A DNA stretch of 64,000 bases from SCN-70-22 sp046327755 (GCA_046327755.1 JAXLXW010000005.1:248001-312000); one strand, 5' to 3'. Shown: positions 51,339 to 61,214, counted from the stretch's first letter. Notes: generated by a model not told the origin, from the sequence alone. Program-made: numbers and translations.

Positions 51339-54300
51339 GACGGGTGAGCGGAGGGGAGCGGGGCTCCCGAGGCCGGAAGATAGATGCGGAAGAGGGAGCC
51401 GGATCCGAGTTGGCTCTCCACCGAGATGGTTCCGCCGTGTGCCTGCACGATGCCATACGACACACTGAGGCCTAGCCCGGTTCCTTGTCCAGCGGGTTTT
51501 GTCGTGAAGAACGGTTCAAAGATGCGTTGCCGCGTTTCCTCCGCCATCCCGGACCCCGTGTCGGAGACCGTGAGGACGACGCCCTGGTCGAAAGCTTCGG
51601 TTCGGACCGTCAATTGCTTGACGCTCGAGCGCTGCATGGCGTATTCGGCATTCACCACGAGGTTCAGGAGGACCTGTTGCAGCCGCTGGTCGTCGCCGTG
51701 GACGCGGGGGATGTCCGGGGCGAGCGCCACGGAGACGTCCACCTCGGCGCTCCGCAACGAGTAGTTGCGGAGGCGTAGGGTGAGCTCGATGATCTCGTTG
51801 AGGTCCACGGGCGAGCGCGTGGGGCCTGGCTTGCGCGAGAAGATGAGCAGGTCGCGAATCACGCCGACGGCGCGATCGGCCTCGCGCTTGATGAGGCGCA
51901 CCGAGTCCCGCTGCTCGCGCGTGATCGAGTCCTCGAGCAGGAGCTGGGCGAAGGCCGAGATGCCGGTGAGGGGGTTGTTGAGCTCGTGGGCGACGCCGGC
52001 GACCAGCTCGCCTAACGCGGCGAGCTTCTCGCTCTGGCGCAGCTGCTCCTCCATGCGGCGCTCGTCGGTGAGGTTGCGGACGTTCATCACCTGCCCCACC
52101 GGGGCACCGCCGTCATCGCGGATGTAGCTGAGCATGACCGAGGCGGGGAACTCGGAGCGGTCGCGGCGGCGGTGCACGTGCTCGGCCAGCCAGACGCTCG
52201 TCGAGGGGGCGAGTCCCAGCCCGCCCACCGCGGCACCGACCGATCCGTGGCCCACGCGCCGGGCGGGGACGGCGGAAGCGACGAGCGTGTCGAAGGTGAG
52301 CGCGACGAGTTCCTCGCTGCTGTAGCCGTACTCGCGCGCCGCGGCAGGGTTGGCGTACCAGACACGCCGGTCGAGCCCGAGCACGAACACCGGCTGGTCC
52401 ATCGTGGCGAGGGCGGTGGCCAGCATGCGCTCGCGCTCGCGCCGCTTGCGTTCCTCTTCCCCGAGGAGGAGGACGTCGGCGGCGAGTGCCACGTGGGCGG
52501 CCAGGCGGCCCAACGATTCGACTTGCCCCTGGCGAACGCGTGCCCCGGCGACCGGGACACTCCACATCACGCCGAGCAGCTGGTCCTTGGCGATGAGCGG
52601 GACCACGACGGCGCCTTCCGGAATGACGTCGTGCTCCCGGATGGTGGCGAGCGCGTCGTGCGTAGGGGTGATGACGGTCGCGTGCGACCCGATGAGGCGC
52701 GCGGCGCTCTCGCGCCCCGGAATGGCGCGCTGTTCGAGCGCGGTGAGTGCCCCGATCGCGCTGACGTAGGTGAGGGTCTCGCCGCCGTCACCCATGAGCG
52801 CCAGCGCCTTGCCCGTCGACGGGACCACGGAGTCGACGGCGGCGAGGATCTGGCGCCCCGACTCGTGCGGGGAGTTGGCGAAGAGCGCGGCGCGGGCGAT
52901 GGTGGCCGCCGCTTCGGCAACGGAGCGAGCCTGCCGCTCGGCGTCGAAGAGGCGCGCGTTCTCGATCGCGGCGCCGGCCTGGCGCGCGATGAGCGAGAGC
53001 ATGGCCGCGTCTTCCTCATTGAAGATGCCGCCTTCGTCGCCCTGCACGACGAGCACGCCGAGGACGTCCTCTCCATGCACGATAGGGACGGCGACTTCGG
53101 CCTTCGCGTGCGAGCGCCCGGCGCGTCCGGCGACGACTTCGGACCAGGAGCGGATTGGCGCGTTGCTGATGTGGGCGTCGCCGTCGCGCAGGGCGAGTGA
53201 CGCGCCGCAGTCGGCGACCGGGACGCTGGGGAGCGCGGAGGCGCCGGTGCTCACCCCGTCGACGACGATGAGTTGCGGGAGGAAGTGGGTGCGCCCCGGG
53301 TTCGCGAGCAGGAGCGCGAAGACTGAGATGCGCGGAATGGAGGTGCGCGCAGCCCGGTGCACCTCGCCATAGACGTCGCCGAGTTCGGTGCGGGAGATGG
53401 CTTGTTGCACCTGTGCGACCGCAGCGAGGCGCGTGGCGCGACGTTCGAGGTCCTCGAGGAGCCCGGCGTTGCGCAGGGCGATGGCGACGTGCGTGGCGAA
53501 GTCGCGCAGGAGTTCGATCTCCGCCTCGTCGGGGTTGCGGCGCTGGTACCAGCGCATCACGAGGAGGCCGCGCACCACGCGATCCACGACGAGCGGGAGG
53601 AAGGCGATGGCCGAGACCCCGGCCAGGCGCAATCCGCGCAGCGGCTCGGACAGCTCCTCCTCGGAGAGGGCGTGCAAGTCGGGGAGGATGGAGTTCTCCC
53701 CGCTCTCGAGCGCCCAACCTGGACGCCCCGTGAAGACCTTGGGGGCGATGTCGGCCACCTGTTCGGTCCCCAGCCCGCGCGAGTGCTGGACCGCGGCGGT
53801 GCGCCGCTCGACGTCCACCGAGTAAACGGTGAAGCCATCGGCGCCGAGCTGCTGCTTGGCGACGCGCTCGATCCCGTCGAAGACATTGTCCGACGCCAGG
53901 ACGGAAGCGAGGGTGCGCCCCGTGGCGGCGAGGATCTCGGCGTGCCGCGTGGTGCGCGCGGCGGCGCGGTAGAGGCGGGCGTTCTCGACCGCGACGGCAG
54001 CGTGCGACGCCAGCGCCTGCAGGAGCTGTTCGTCGTGCTCGTTGAAGTCGCGCAGTGCATTGCCGTAGACCAGCACCGTGCCGATGGCGCGATCGCCCAC
54101 GAGGAGGGGGGCCGCCACGGCGTTCGGGGCGACGTCGCTGAGCAACTCGGTGGACTGCTCCCAGCGAGGGAAGAGCCGCAGGTCGGTGGTGCGCACGGGC
54201 AGTCGGCGCCGCAGCGCCTCGCCGCTGAAGACGCCCTGCGTGGGGAGGATACCCATGAAGCGCCCGATGGCGTGTCCCGCGGCGCCAACGATCCGCAGCG

Positions 54301-54976
54301 ACTCCCCGTCGACCACGGTGACCGTGGCGCCCGCGCCGTGCAGGAGGTCGGCCGCGTGCTGCGCGATGAGGGTGAAGACGCGCTCCAGCTCGAGCGACTG
54401 GTTGAGGTGCTTCACCACGTCGGCGAGTGCGGTTGCCTCGCGGGCACTTCGGCGCTCGCGCTCGAGGAGGCGTTCATTGCGCACCGCGGGAGAGCCCAGC
54501 TCGGCGACGCGCTGGAGGAGCGACGCATCGGCCTCGTCGAACGCGTCGCGCGGGCTGTTCACGGCGAGCAGGACGCCGAAGGCGGTCCCGCCCGCAATCA
54601 GGGGGGCAGAAGCAACCTGGCGAATCCCCAGCGTGCGGTGCAGGGCGCTGCCGAGCGCAGCCTCCTGCGCGATGTCGTTGGCGATGACGACGCGACTCTC
54701 CTGCAAGGTGCGCAGCGCGATGGATGGCTCGAGCCGACTGCGCTCGCCTCGCATCCCGGCGAGGATGCCCACGGCCGCGTCCACTCGAAAGGAGCCGTCC
54801 TCGAGCGAGGAGACCAGGCATCCCTCGACGCCCAGGAGCGAGACAATGCTTTCCGCGAGCACCGACGCCGCCTCGTCGCTACTCTCGGCGGCGACGGCGA
54901 GCCGTCGCGCGACGGCCAGCAGTTCGGCCGCATCCAGCGACGGGGCGCGAGACTCGACACGAGACGTGTGCGACAC
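51335..54976 (-). CDS. Large multi-GAF/PAS sensor histidine kinase
   Basis: The 1213-residue cytosolic kinase has about five GAF-type domains in series (about residues 15-170, 195-345, 360-505, 520-675 and 690-835), a PAS domain (MDQPVFVLGLDRRVWYANPA in sense; note FVLGLDRRV), HisKA (VAGVAHELNNPLTGI) and HATPase (NLVVNAEYAM, SDTGSGM, GQGTGLGLSVSYGI). No membrane segment is seen, so inputs are intracellular small molecules, gases or light chromophores. No conserved bilin-binding Cys could be assigned. It is translationally coupled to the HD-GYP regulator. Confidence 0.94.
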   Translation of the reverse strand: MSHTSRVESRAPSLDAAELLAVARRLAVAAESSDEAASVLAESIVSLLGVEGCLVSSLEDGSFRVDAAVGILAGMRGERSRLEPSIALRTLQESRVVIANDIAQEAALGSALHRTLGIRQVASAPLIAGGTAFGVLLAVNSPRDAFDEADASLLQRVAELGSPAVRNERLLERERRSAREATALADVVKHLNQSLELERVFTLIAQHAADLLHGAGATVTVVDGESLRIVGAAGHAIGRFMGILPTQGVFSGEALRRRLPVRTTDLRLFPRWEQSTELLSDVAPNAVAAPLLVGDRAIGTVLVYGNALRDFNEHDEQLLQALASHAAVAVENARLYRAAARTTRHAEILAATGRTLASVLASDNVFDGIERVAKQQLGADGFTVYSVDVERRTAAVQHSRGLGTEQVADIAPKVFTGRPGWALESGENSILPDLHALSEEELSEPLRGLRLAGVSAIAFLPLVVDRVVRGLLVMRWYQRRNPDEAEIELLRDFATHVAIALRNAGLLEDLERRATRLAAVAQVQQAISRTELGDVYGEVHRAARTSIPRISVFALLLANPGRTHFLPQLIVVDGVSTGASALPSVPVADCGASLALRDGDAHISNAPIRSWSEVVAGRAGRSHAKAEVAVPIVHGEDVLGVLVVQGDEGGIFNEEDAAMLSLIARQAGAAIENARLFDAERQARSVAEAAATIARAALFANSPHESGRQILAAVDSVVPSTGKALALMGDGGETLTYVSAIGALTALEQRAIPGRESAARLIGSHATVITPTHDALATIREHDVIPEGAVVVPLIAKDQLLGVMWSVPVAGARVRQGQVESLGRLAAHVALAADVLLLGEEERKRRERERMLATALATMDQPVFVLGLDRRVWYANPAAAREYGYSSEELVALTFDTLVASAVPARRVGHGSVGAAVGGLGLAPSTSVWLAEHVHRRRDRSEFPASVMLSYIRDDGGAPVGQVMNVRNLTDERRMEEQLRQSEKLAALGELVAGVAHELNNPLTGISAFAQLLLEDSITREQRDSVRLIKREADRAVGVIRDLLIFSRKPGPTRSPVDLNEIIELTLRLRNYSLRSAEVDVSVALAPDIPRVHGDDQRLQQVLLNLVVNAEYAMQRSSVKQLTVRTEAFDQGVVLTVSDTGSGMAEETRQRIFEPFFTTKPAGQGTGLGLSVSYGIVQAHGGTISVESQLGSGSLFRIYLPASGAPLPSAHPS

Positions 54977-55111
54977 GGAGGTGACGCTCCGGATGGATCG
55001 TGAGAGATCGGGGACGACACCGCCTGACGAGTACCGCGGACGAGCGAGTGATCGAACAGTCGCTCGAACACTTGGTCAGACGCCCGGTCGAGCGGACGTC
55101 TGACGAAGTGA

Positions 55112-55978
55112 CTACTTGATGGTGCGCGCTTCCTGTAACGCGGCGTCGATGTCGCCCTGGTGCCGCGTGTACTCCTCGATCGACTTGGCGCGCTCGGTCT
55201 TCTCGCTCGCGGCAACCTTCTTCATGAACTTTGCGTAGCCGGCCTTGTCGTTCTTGAGCTGGGCAACGCGGGCGCTGAGGATGAGCCCCAGCAGGTGATC
55301 CGGGTTGTTGGCGAGGATGGCGTCGGCTTCCTTCTGTGCCGTGGCGAGGTCGCCCGCCATCTCGGACATGCGCCCGTGGTCGTACTTGAGGTCATCGTCG
55401 AGGGGGCCCAACAGCTCGTACGCCTGCGACGCCATCGTCGCGAAGAACGAGGCGGAGTCGCCCTTCCCTTCGGAGGCGAGGCGCATGACGCGATCGTAGA
55501 GGCGGTCGGCGCGTTCGCGCGGCGACATCGACGAGATATCGGGGGCGCGAACGGCGCCGCCGCCTCCCGCCGGAATGTCGAAGGGATTTGCGGCACCTCC
55601 AGCGCCACCGGCAGCACCGCTGCCATCGAGCGAGGTGTTCGCGCCCATGGTCGTCGGCGCGCCGTCGCGCTGCTGCACGGCGATGACGATCACCAGTCCG
55701 AGGACGGCGACGATGCCGATCGCCCAGGGCAGGACGCTCCGCGACTGCGGGGTCTCTGCGGCAGCGGCCGCCCCGCGCGCGCGTGGGGCGCCCACCCCGC
55801 CGGATCCCCCGGCCTGTGCGCCGCAGCTATGGCAGAACTTGGCGCCCGGGGTGAGCGGGGCCTGGCAGGAGGCGCAGGTGACGCCCTGCAGTGCGGCGCC
55901 GCACTCGGCGCAGAACTTTCCTCGGGACACGGTCCCGCACGACGGGCAGGAGGTGCCGGCATTGGAGGCTTTCGACAT
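55112..55978 (-). CDS. Double zinc-ribbon single-pass membrane protein
   Basis: The 288-residue product starts with two zinc ribbons (CPSCG with CAECG, CASCQ with CHSCG), then a membrane helix (LPWAIGIVAVLGLVIVIAV), a Gly/Ala-rich linker and a helical TPR-like domain (RADRLYDRVMRLASEGKGDS, GDLATAQKEADAIL). The cytosolic ribbon head and external helical tail suggest a membrane adaptor. The ATG at 55978 starts just before the first ribbon. It is divergent from glnA. Confidence 0.75.
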   Translation of the reverse strand: MSKASNAGTSCPSCGTVSRGKFCAECGAALQGVTCASCQAPLTPGAKFCHSCGAQAGGSGGVGAPRARGAAAAAETPQSRSVLPWAIGIVAVLGLVIVIAVQQRDGAPTTMGANTSLDGSGAAGGAGGAANPFDIPAGGGGAVRAPDISSMSPRERADRLYDRVMRLASEGKGDSASFFATMASQAYELLGPLDDDLKYDHGRMSEMAGDLATAQKEADAILANNPDHLLGLILSARVAQLKNDKAGYAKFMKKVAASEKTERAKSIEEYTRHQGDIDAALQEARTIK

Positions 55979-56131
55979 GCGGAGAAGATAGGGGGCGGGG
56001 AATGCGTGACGGGAGAGCGCGCTTTCCAAGGACGTGCGCGTCGAGGGAAGGGGGGCGCGTCCGTTGAGGGGGGCGGGGGGAGGCCCTAACGTTCGGTCTC
56101 CGCCGGATTTCTTTCCTCGATCTTCGTCACC

Positions 56132-57475
56132 ATGCGCCACGCCCTGGCCGGTGCCACCGCCTCGGACATCCTCAAGCTCGCCGCCGACCAGGGGGTGAAG
56201 TTCCTCCGCCTCCAGTTCACCGACATCCTCGGCGTGAACAAGAATGTCGAGATCCCGCGCTCGCAGTTCGAGAAGGCGCTGGCCGGCGACATCCTGTTCG
56301 ATGGCTCGTCGATCGAGGGGTTCGTGCGCATCGAGGAATCCGACATGCTCCTCGTCCCCGACCTGTCGACCTTCCTCGTCTTCCCGTGGGGGGAGCCGGA
56401 CAGCAAGGTGGCGCGACTCATCTGCGACATTCACATGCCCGACGGGACGCCGTTTGCCGGCGACCCGCGCGCGGTGCTCAAGCGCCAGATCGCGCTCGCG
56501 GCCTCGCGCGGCTATGTGATGAATGCGGGGATGGAAGCGGAGTTCTTCATGTTCAAGCCGGGGCAGGAGGGGCAGCCGGCCACGGTGACGCACGATGTGG
56601 GAAGCTACTTCGACATGGCGCCGGCCGACCTGGGCGAAGACGCGCGCCGCGCGATCGTGTCGACGCTCGAGCAGATGGGGTTCGAAGTGGAGGCGGCCCA
56701 TCACGAAGTGGCGCACGGGCAGCACGAGATCGACTTTCGCTACGCTGACGCACTGACCACGGCGGATAGCATCGCGACGTTCCGCTTCGTGGTGAAGTAC
56801 GTCGCCGGACGCTTCGGGCTCACGGCGTCGTTCATGCCCAAGCCGATCTTCGGGCAGAACGGGAGCGGGATGCACACGCACCAGTCGCTCTTCTCCGAGG
56901 GGAAGAACGCCTTCTTCGCCCCGGACGCGAAGTGGCAGCTGAGCGACGTGGCCCTCCATTACATCGGCGGGCTCCTGCGCCACGCGCGCGGCTTCTGCGC
57001 GATCACCAACCCGCTGGTGAACTCGTACAAGCGACTGGTGCCGGGGTACGAGGCGCCGGTGAACGTGGCGTGGTCGATGCGCAACCGGTCACCGCTCATC
57101 CGCGTGCCAGAGCGGCGCGGGACGGGGACGCGCGTCGAGGTGCGCATGCCGGACCCGTCGGCCAACCCCTACCTTGCGCTTGCCGTGATGCTGGCGGCGG
57201 GGCTGGATGGCGTGGCAACCAACGCCGATTATCGCGAGCCGGTGGACACCAACATCTTCGAGATGTCGTTCCGCGAGAAGCGGCGCCTGCGCATCGACGA
57301 CCTCCCGCTGGACCTCAACGAGGCCTGCGATGAGCTGGAGAAGGACGACGTGATCCTCGATGCGTTAGGCGAGCACGTGGCGCGTCACTTCCTGCAGGCC
57401 AAGCGCGAGGAGTGGCGGGAGTACATCACGCAGGTGCACCAGTGGGAACTGGAGCGCTACCTGCTCAAGTACTAG
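56132..57475 (+). CDS. glnA: Glutamine synthetase, type I (alpha-like)
   Basis: GlnA makes glutamine from glutamate, ammonia and ATP, the entry of nitrogen into metabolism. The 447-residue product has the GSI order: LQFTDILGVNKNVEIP, FDGSSIEGF, MEAEFFMF, the ATP-binding KPIFGQNGSGMHTHQSL, and VNSYKRLVPGYEAPVN. It lacks the adenylylation-site loop and extra segment of GSI-beta enzymes, so control is probably by feedback or protein binding rather than adenylylation. No glnB is adjacent. Confidence 0.97.
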   Translation: MRHALAGATASDILKLAADQGVKFLRLQFTDILGVNKNVEIPRSQFEKALAGDILFDGSSIEGFVRIEESDMLLVPDLSTFLVFPWGEPDSKVARLICDIHMPDGTPFAGDPRAVLKRQIALAASRGYVMNAGMEAEFFMFKPGQEGQPATVTHDVGSYFDMAPADLGEDARRAIVSTLEQMGFEVEAAHHEVAHGQHEIDFRYADALTTADSIATFRFVVKYVAGRFGLTASFMPKPIFGQNGSGMHTHQSLFSEGKNAFFAPDAKWQLSDVALHYIGGLLRHARGFCAITNPLVNSYKRLVPGYEAPVNVAWSMRNRSPLIRVPERRGTGTRVEVRMPDPSANPYLALAVMLAAGLDGVATNADYREPVDTNIFEMSFREKRRLRIDDLPLDLNEACDELEKDDVILDALGEHVARHFLQAKREEWREYITQVHQWELERYLLKY

Positions 57476-57662
57476 CGCACGCACGCGTGACCCCGCCGGG
57501 CGCGCGACCTTGCCGCCCGCCGGTGAGGGTTCGCCCCACGGCGGCGTCCGAGCTTCCCCGAAATCACGTGGAGCGCGAATCCTTCGGGCAATCCGCAGTC
57601 TCTCTGTCGTCGACGCGCCGATCGGCGCACGCGCACCGACCCCTCCACCTGCGGAGCCTCCC

Positions 57663-57869
57663 ATGTCCGTCGCTACCCTGTTCGCCCGCAACGAAGGCAC
57701 TGCCGACCGCGCGCTGCGCGTGGCCCTCGGCCTCGTCCTCCTCGCGCTCGCCGCGACCGGGCGTGGGACGTGGGGCTACCTGGGCGTCGTGCCGCTGCTG
57801 ACTGGGCTCATCGGAAGCTGCCCGCTGTACTCGATCGTGGGCATCAACACCTGTTCGATCCGCAAGTGA
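57663..57869 (+). CDS. DUF2892 small membrane protein
   Basis: The 68-residue product is a DUF2892 (YgaP-tail-like) module: RALRVALGLVLLALAATG, a short loop, and a second helix with GLIGSCPLYSIVGINTC. The cysteines in this end are conserved in the family. The stop overlaps the ECF sigma start (GTGA), making it the first gene of a sigma/anti-sigma operon. Confidence 0.85.
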   Translation: MSVATLFARNEGTADRALRVALGLVLLALAATGRGTWGYLGVVPLLTGLIGSCPLYSIVGINTCSIRK

Positions 57870-58510
57870 CCGACGCCGTCGGCGGCGCACCGCGCCGCGA
57901 CGAAGGGGATGCGACGTTCGCGAGCGCGTCCCCAACCGGCGCCGACGCTGCGGAGTCGGATGATGCGCGGTTGTTGCAACTGACGGCTGGCGGCGACGAC
58001 GTCGCGTTCGCGCGATTCGTCGAGCGGCACCAGGGGGGCGTGTGGCGGCGTGCGCTGGCGCTCTCGGGACAGACCGCCGACGCCGAGGACCTGCTGCAGG
58101 AGACCTTCCTCGCCGCGTGGCGCCATGCAGCGAGTTTTCGCGGCGGGCCCTCCGCGAGCGCTCGTGCCTGGCTCCTCACCATCGCGCACCATGCGTGGCA
58201 GCGCATGGGGCGGCGCAGCGTGCCGGTGATCGCGGTGGCGGAAGAGGAGTCGCTCGAGTCACTCGCACTGCGCGCTGGCTGGGGGAGCGATGACGCCGAC
58301 GACGACCGCCGCGCCACGGTCCAGGAGGCGTTGTCACGCCTGACCCCCGACGACCGGCAGTTGCTGCTGTTGCGCGACGTGGAGGAATTGGGAGGCGAGG
58401 AGGTCGCGGCGTTGCTGGGGCTCTCCCTTGCCGCCATGAAGAGCCGGCTGCACCGGGCCCGTTTGCGGCTGGCGGCAGCCTACGAGGAGGTGCGACGTGC
58501 GTCCGCTTGA
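57866..58510 (+). CDS. ECF-type RNA polymerase sigma factor
   Basis: The 214-residue protein has sigma region 2 (FARFVERHQGGVWRRAL, DAEDLLQETFLAAWRH) and region 4 (LTPDDRQLLLLRDVEELGGE, ALLGLSLAAMKSRLHRAR), without region 1 or 3, as in ECF factors. An acidic/Ala-rich N-terminal extension of about 35 residues precedes region 2. GTG 57866 overlaps the DUF2892 stop. It overlaps the following anti-sigma gene by 14 bases. Confidence 0.94.
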   Translation: MTDAVGGAPRRDEGDATFASASPTGADAAESDDARLLQLTAGGDDVAFARFVERHQGGVWRRALALSGQTADAEDLLQETFLAAWRHAASFRGGPSASARAWLLTIAHHAWQRMGRRSVPVIAVAEEESLESLALRAGWGSDDADDDRRATVQEALSRLTPDDRQLLLLRDVEELGGEEVAALLGLSLAAMKSRLHRARLRLAAAYEEVRRASA

Positions 58511-58790
58511 TTCGCGAGACCCGTTGGTGTCGCTCGACACGGTGGTCGCCGGCATGAGTTGTCGCGAGGTGCTCCACCGGCTGAACGACTTCCTCGACGG
58601 CGACCTGGCGCCGGAGGAGGTGGGGCGCGTGACGGCCCACCTGGCCGGGTGCCACACGTGCGAGCAGTTCGGAGGGCGGGTGGGCGCGTTGATCGCCACG
58701 CTGCGCCAGGCGCCGACCGTGGTCGCCGTCGAGGTTCCGCCAGCTGCCGCGGCCCGGTTACGCGAACGGCTCGCCGCACAACGTCGCTGA
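58497..58790 (+). CDS. Zinc-finger anti-sigma factor
   Basis: The 97-residue product has the ZAS motif: SCREVLHRLNDFLDGDL, then HLAGCHTC (His-x3-Cys-x2-Cys). It has no membrane helix, so it is a soluble anti-sigma factor that may respond to thiol oxidation, as RsrA-type proteins do. The DUF2892 partner with conserved cysteines suggests a sulfur or redox signal; this is inference. One of the few TTA codons outside the TTAGG context is here (about 58759). Confidence 0.88.
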   Translation: MRPLDSRDPLVSLDTVVAGMSCREVLHRLNDFLDGDLAPEEVGRVTAHLAGCHTCEQFGGRVGALIATLRQAPTVVAVEVPPAAAARLRERLAAQRR

Positions 58791-58850
58791 CGCATGACGC
58801 CTTGCAACCGGCACCACCGTGGTGCCCTTCACCTGAACGGAGTCTGATCG

Positions 58851-59312
58851 ATGAAACGCCTTGTGATCCTTGCGACCGCGGCCCTCGCCCTGACCGCCAC
58901 GTCGGCGCAGGCGCAGCAGCGCCTCACCAGCGGCGTGCAGCTGACCGCCACCTCCGCAGCCCCCCTCGTGCGTGCGTCGTCGCAACCGGCGACGGACCTC
59001 CGCCTTGATGCTGCGACGGCGCTCCCCGCCCCGGCCAACGCCCCGGCCAACGCCCCGGCCAACGCGCCGGCGGCGAGCGGTTTCGCCAAGAGCGGCTTCG
59101 CGCAGTTCATGGCGACGCCCGCGGGGCGCGTACTGCGCGTGGTGGCCGGCGCCGGGATGATCGCTGGTGGCATCTCCATGGACAGCAACGGCGGCAATGC
59201 GCTGGCCGTCGTTGGGGCCGTCCCGCTTTCGGCGGGGCTGTTCGACATCTGTTGGCTGAGCCCCATCTTCGGCGGGCCGCTGAAGGGGAAGGACATCCGC
59301 GCCGCGAAGTAG
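58851..59312 (+). CDS. Secreted DUF2892-like protein
   Basis: The 153-residue product has a signal peptide (RLVILATAALALTATSAQA, cleavage near QAQ), a linker with APAN repeats coded by 12-base direct repeats (about 59030-59065) and a C-terminal domain like the 57663 protein: MATPAGRVLRVVAGAGMIAG, AVVGAVPLSAGLFDICWLSPI. This is an unusual exported form of the module. It follows the sigma/anti-sigma pair and is a likely target of that sigma factor. Confidence 0.7.
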   Translation: MKRLVILATAALALTATSAQAQQRLTSGVQLTATSAAPLVRASSQPATDLRLDAATALPAPANAPANAPANAPAASGFAKSGFAQFMATPAGRVLRVVAGAGMIAGGISMDSNGGNALAVVGAVPLSAGLFDICWLSPIFGGPLKGKDIRAAK

Positions 59313-59429
59313 GCACGGCGGACGCGGCAAGCAAACGCCGTGCGCCTGGCAGGGGCGTCCGGCGGGTGGGAACGGCGGTCGCGCGGAGAGGATCCGTGCG
59401 GCCGCCGTCTCGCGTGTGCCAGCCGCCGG

Positions 59430-61214
59430 TCAGTGCGTGGACGGCGAGGCGGCCAGTGCGGTCGACGCGAACCATGCAGCGCCCGCCGCAAGGGCGAGGG
59501 TCGCGAGCAGCGGCCACGCGCCGCCGCGTTGCAGGTGGCGGAACGCATCCCGTGCCCGTGACGCGGCGCCCGCCGCATGTCCGCGCACCCACACCAGCGC
59601 GGCCACCTGCGCGCAGGCGATGCCAACCGCCGTCCAGTAAAGGACAAACCAGCACATGGACGGCCCGGCGCTCCCGAATCCCGCGCCAGCTGTCCACGTG
59701 TAGGGCGGCAGGTTGCCGAATCGCAGGAGCGCGGGGAGCGCGAGCGACCGCTCCATCGCGATGGCCAGCACCCATCCCAGGATGAGCGCGACGTGCCCTG
59801 CCACCTTGTGCTGCAGGACGGCGTGGACGAGGAGCGACAGGAGGGTCAGTTGGACGAGGAACGGCACGACGAGCCCGCCGATCCACGTCACCGCGAGCGC
59901 GAGCGACATCCCTTCGACGTGCCGGGTGACACCGATCCCCCACGCGCCCGCGACCAGGGGGACGCTGAGCAGCAACTCGGCACCTACGATGCCAAGCACC
60001 TTCCCGGCGACCAGCGCACCGGTCGGTGGCGGTGCGGCATCGTGCATGGCATCGATGCGCACATCGCGCTCGCGCCACACGAGTTCGCCGGCGTAGATGG
60101 TGGCGATCAGGATGAAGAAGACCCGCACGTGCGCCTCAACGCCAGCGAGCAGCGCGCCGGCATCAGCTGCCGTTCCCGCAATCCGCCACGCGTTGCCGAG
60201 CGCGTTGAGCGCACCCAGCGTGGCGAGGGTGAGGAAGCCCCGCTCGCGAATCGTCCAACGGAACGTCCAACGACCGGTCAGGAGGGCGGCGCGCAACGGG
60301 CGAGTCGTCGCGGCGGCGCTCGGCACGTCACGCGGCGGTGCGTGACGCGGCGGTGTGCCATTCTGCGCGGCATCACGCTGAGGCTCGGCAGTGCGAGCGG
60401 CGACCACTTCCATGCGGTAGTGGTGCGCCATCCAGACGAGCGCCGCGGCCGCCCCCGCGAGCCAAAGGGCGCGGTTGGCCAGCAGGGTCGCATGGAATGG
60501 GATCGGCCCGGCGGCGCGTGCGTCGGCATCCCACGCACGCGTCGCCCATTCCAGCGCGGCGTTCCCGAACGGATCGAGAAGGGCGCCGACCTCCGTGCCG
60601 TCGCGGACGAGCGCGACGCCGGTGGTCCAGCAGGCCACGAGCGCGATGCCCAGGAGGAGGATCGTCATGAAGCTCCGCCCCATGGCTCCCGCGGCGAAGA
60701 AAAGCGCGCTGACCACCAGCACGTTCGGCACGACGAGCATCAGCAGCGGGCGCACATAGGACGAGAGCACGAACGGCTGCAGCGAACCCGGTGCCACCCA
60801 CGGCATCATCGTCCCCGCCACGAGCCCCACCGGGATCGCGGCATATACCGCGAACATGACGGCCAAGGCGCCCGCCCATCGCCCCCACAGGTAGTCGCGA
60901 CGCGACAGTGGCGTGGCGAAGAGCAACTCCTGCTGTCGCGTGGCCACGTCCCGCATGACCGCCGTGGCGGTGATCATCGTCGTGATGACCTGGCCGAAGG
61001 CCGTCACGCCGGCCATGGCCTGGGCCAGTGCCCACGGCGCGTTCTTGGGCAGCGCCCCGCGTCCTGTGACCAGTTCGACGGCTCCCGACGCGGTGTAGCC
61101 GAACGTCAGGAGGAAGAAGACCGCGACGTAGAGCCAGGTGAGGAACTCGCCCCCCTGCAGTGTGGCCTCGAAGCGCGCCACCTCCCGCCACCGCGAGCGG
61201 GTCACGATTCCCAT
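59430..61214 (-). CDS. ABC-2 type permease, short form without the M1 peptidase domain
   Basis: The 594-residue product has about 12 membrane helices in two halves joined by a cytoplasmic loop near residue 290. The first half has RDVATRQQELLFATPLSRRDYLWGRW and the second has VWRERDVRIDAMHDAAP, the cytoplasmic helices typical of ABC-2 permeases. Close relatives are often fused at the C-terminus to an M1 aminopeptidase domain; this one ends after its last helix (TLALAAGAAWFASTALA), so it is a natural short form or has lost the domain. The ATP-binding partner gene is directly upstream (three-base gap). Confidence 0.85.
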   Translation of the reverse strand: MGIVTRSRWREVARFEATLQGGEFLTWLYVAVFFLLTFGYTASGAVELVTGRGALPKNAPWALAQAMAGVTAFGQVITTMITATAVMRDVATRQQELLFATPLSRRDYLWGRWAGALAVMFAVYAAIPVGLVAGTMMPWVAPGSLQPFVLSSYVRPLLMLVVPNVLVVSALFFAAGAMGRSFMTILLLGIALVACWTTGVALVRDGTEVGALLDPFGNAALEWATRAWDADARAAGPIPFHATLLANRALWLAGAAAALVWMAHHYRMEVVAARTAEPQRDAAQNGTPPRHAPPRDVPSAAATTRPLRAALLTGRWTFRWTIRERGFLTLATLGALNALGNAWRIAGTAADAGALLAGVEAHVRVFFILIATIYAGELVWRERDVRIDAMHDAAPPPTGALVAGKVLGIVGAELLLSVPLVAGAWGIGVTRHVEGMSLALAVTWIGGLVVPFLVQLTLLSLLVHAVLQHKVAGHVALILGWVLAIAMERSLALPALLRFGNLPPYTWTAGAGFGSAGPSMCWFVLYWTAVGIACAQVAALVWVRGHAAGAASRARDAFRHLQRGGAWPLLATLALAAGAAWFASTALAASPSTH

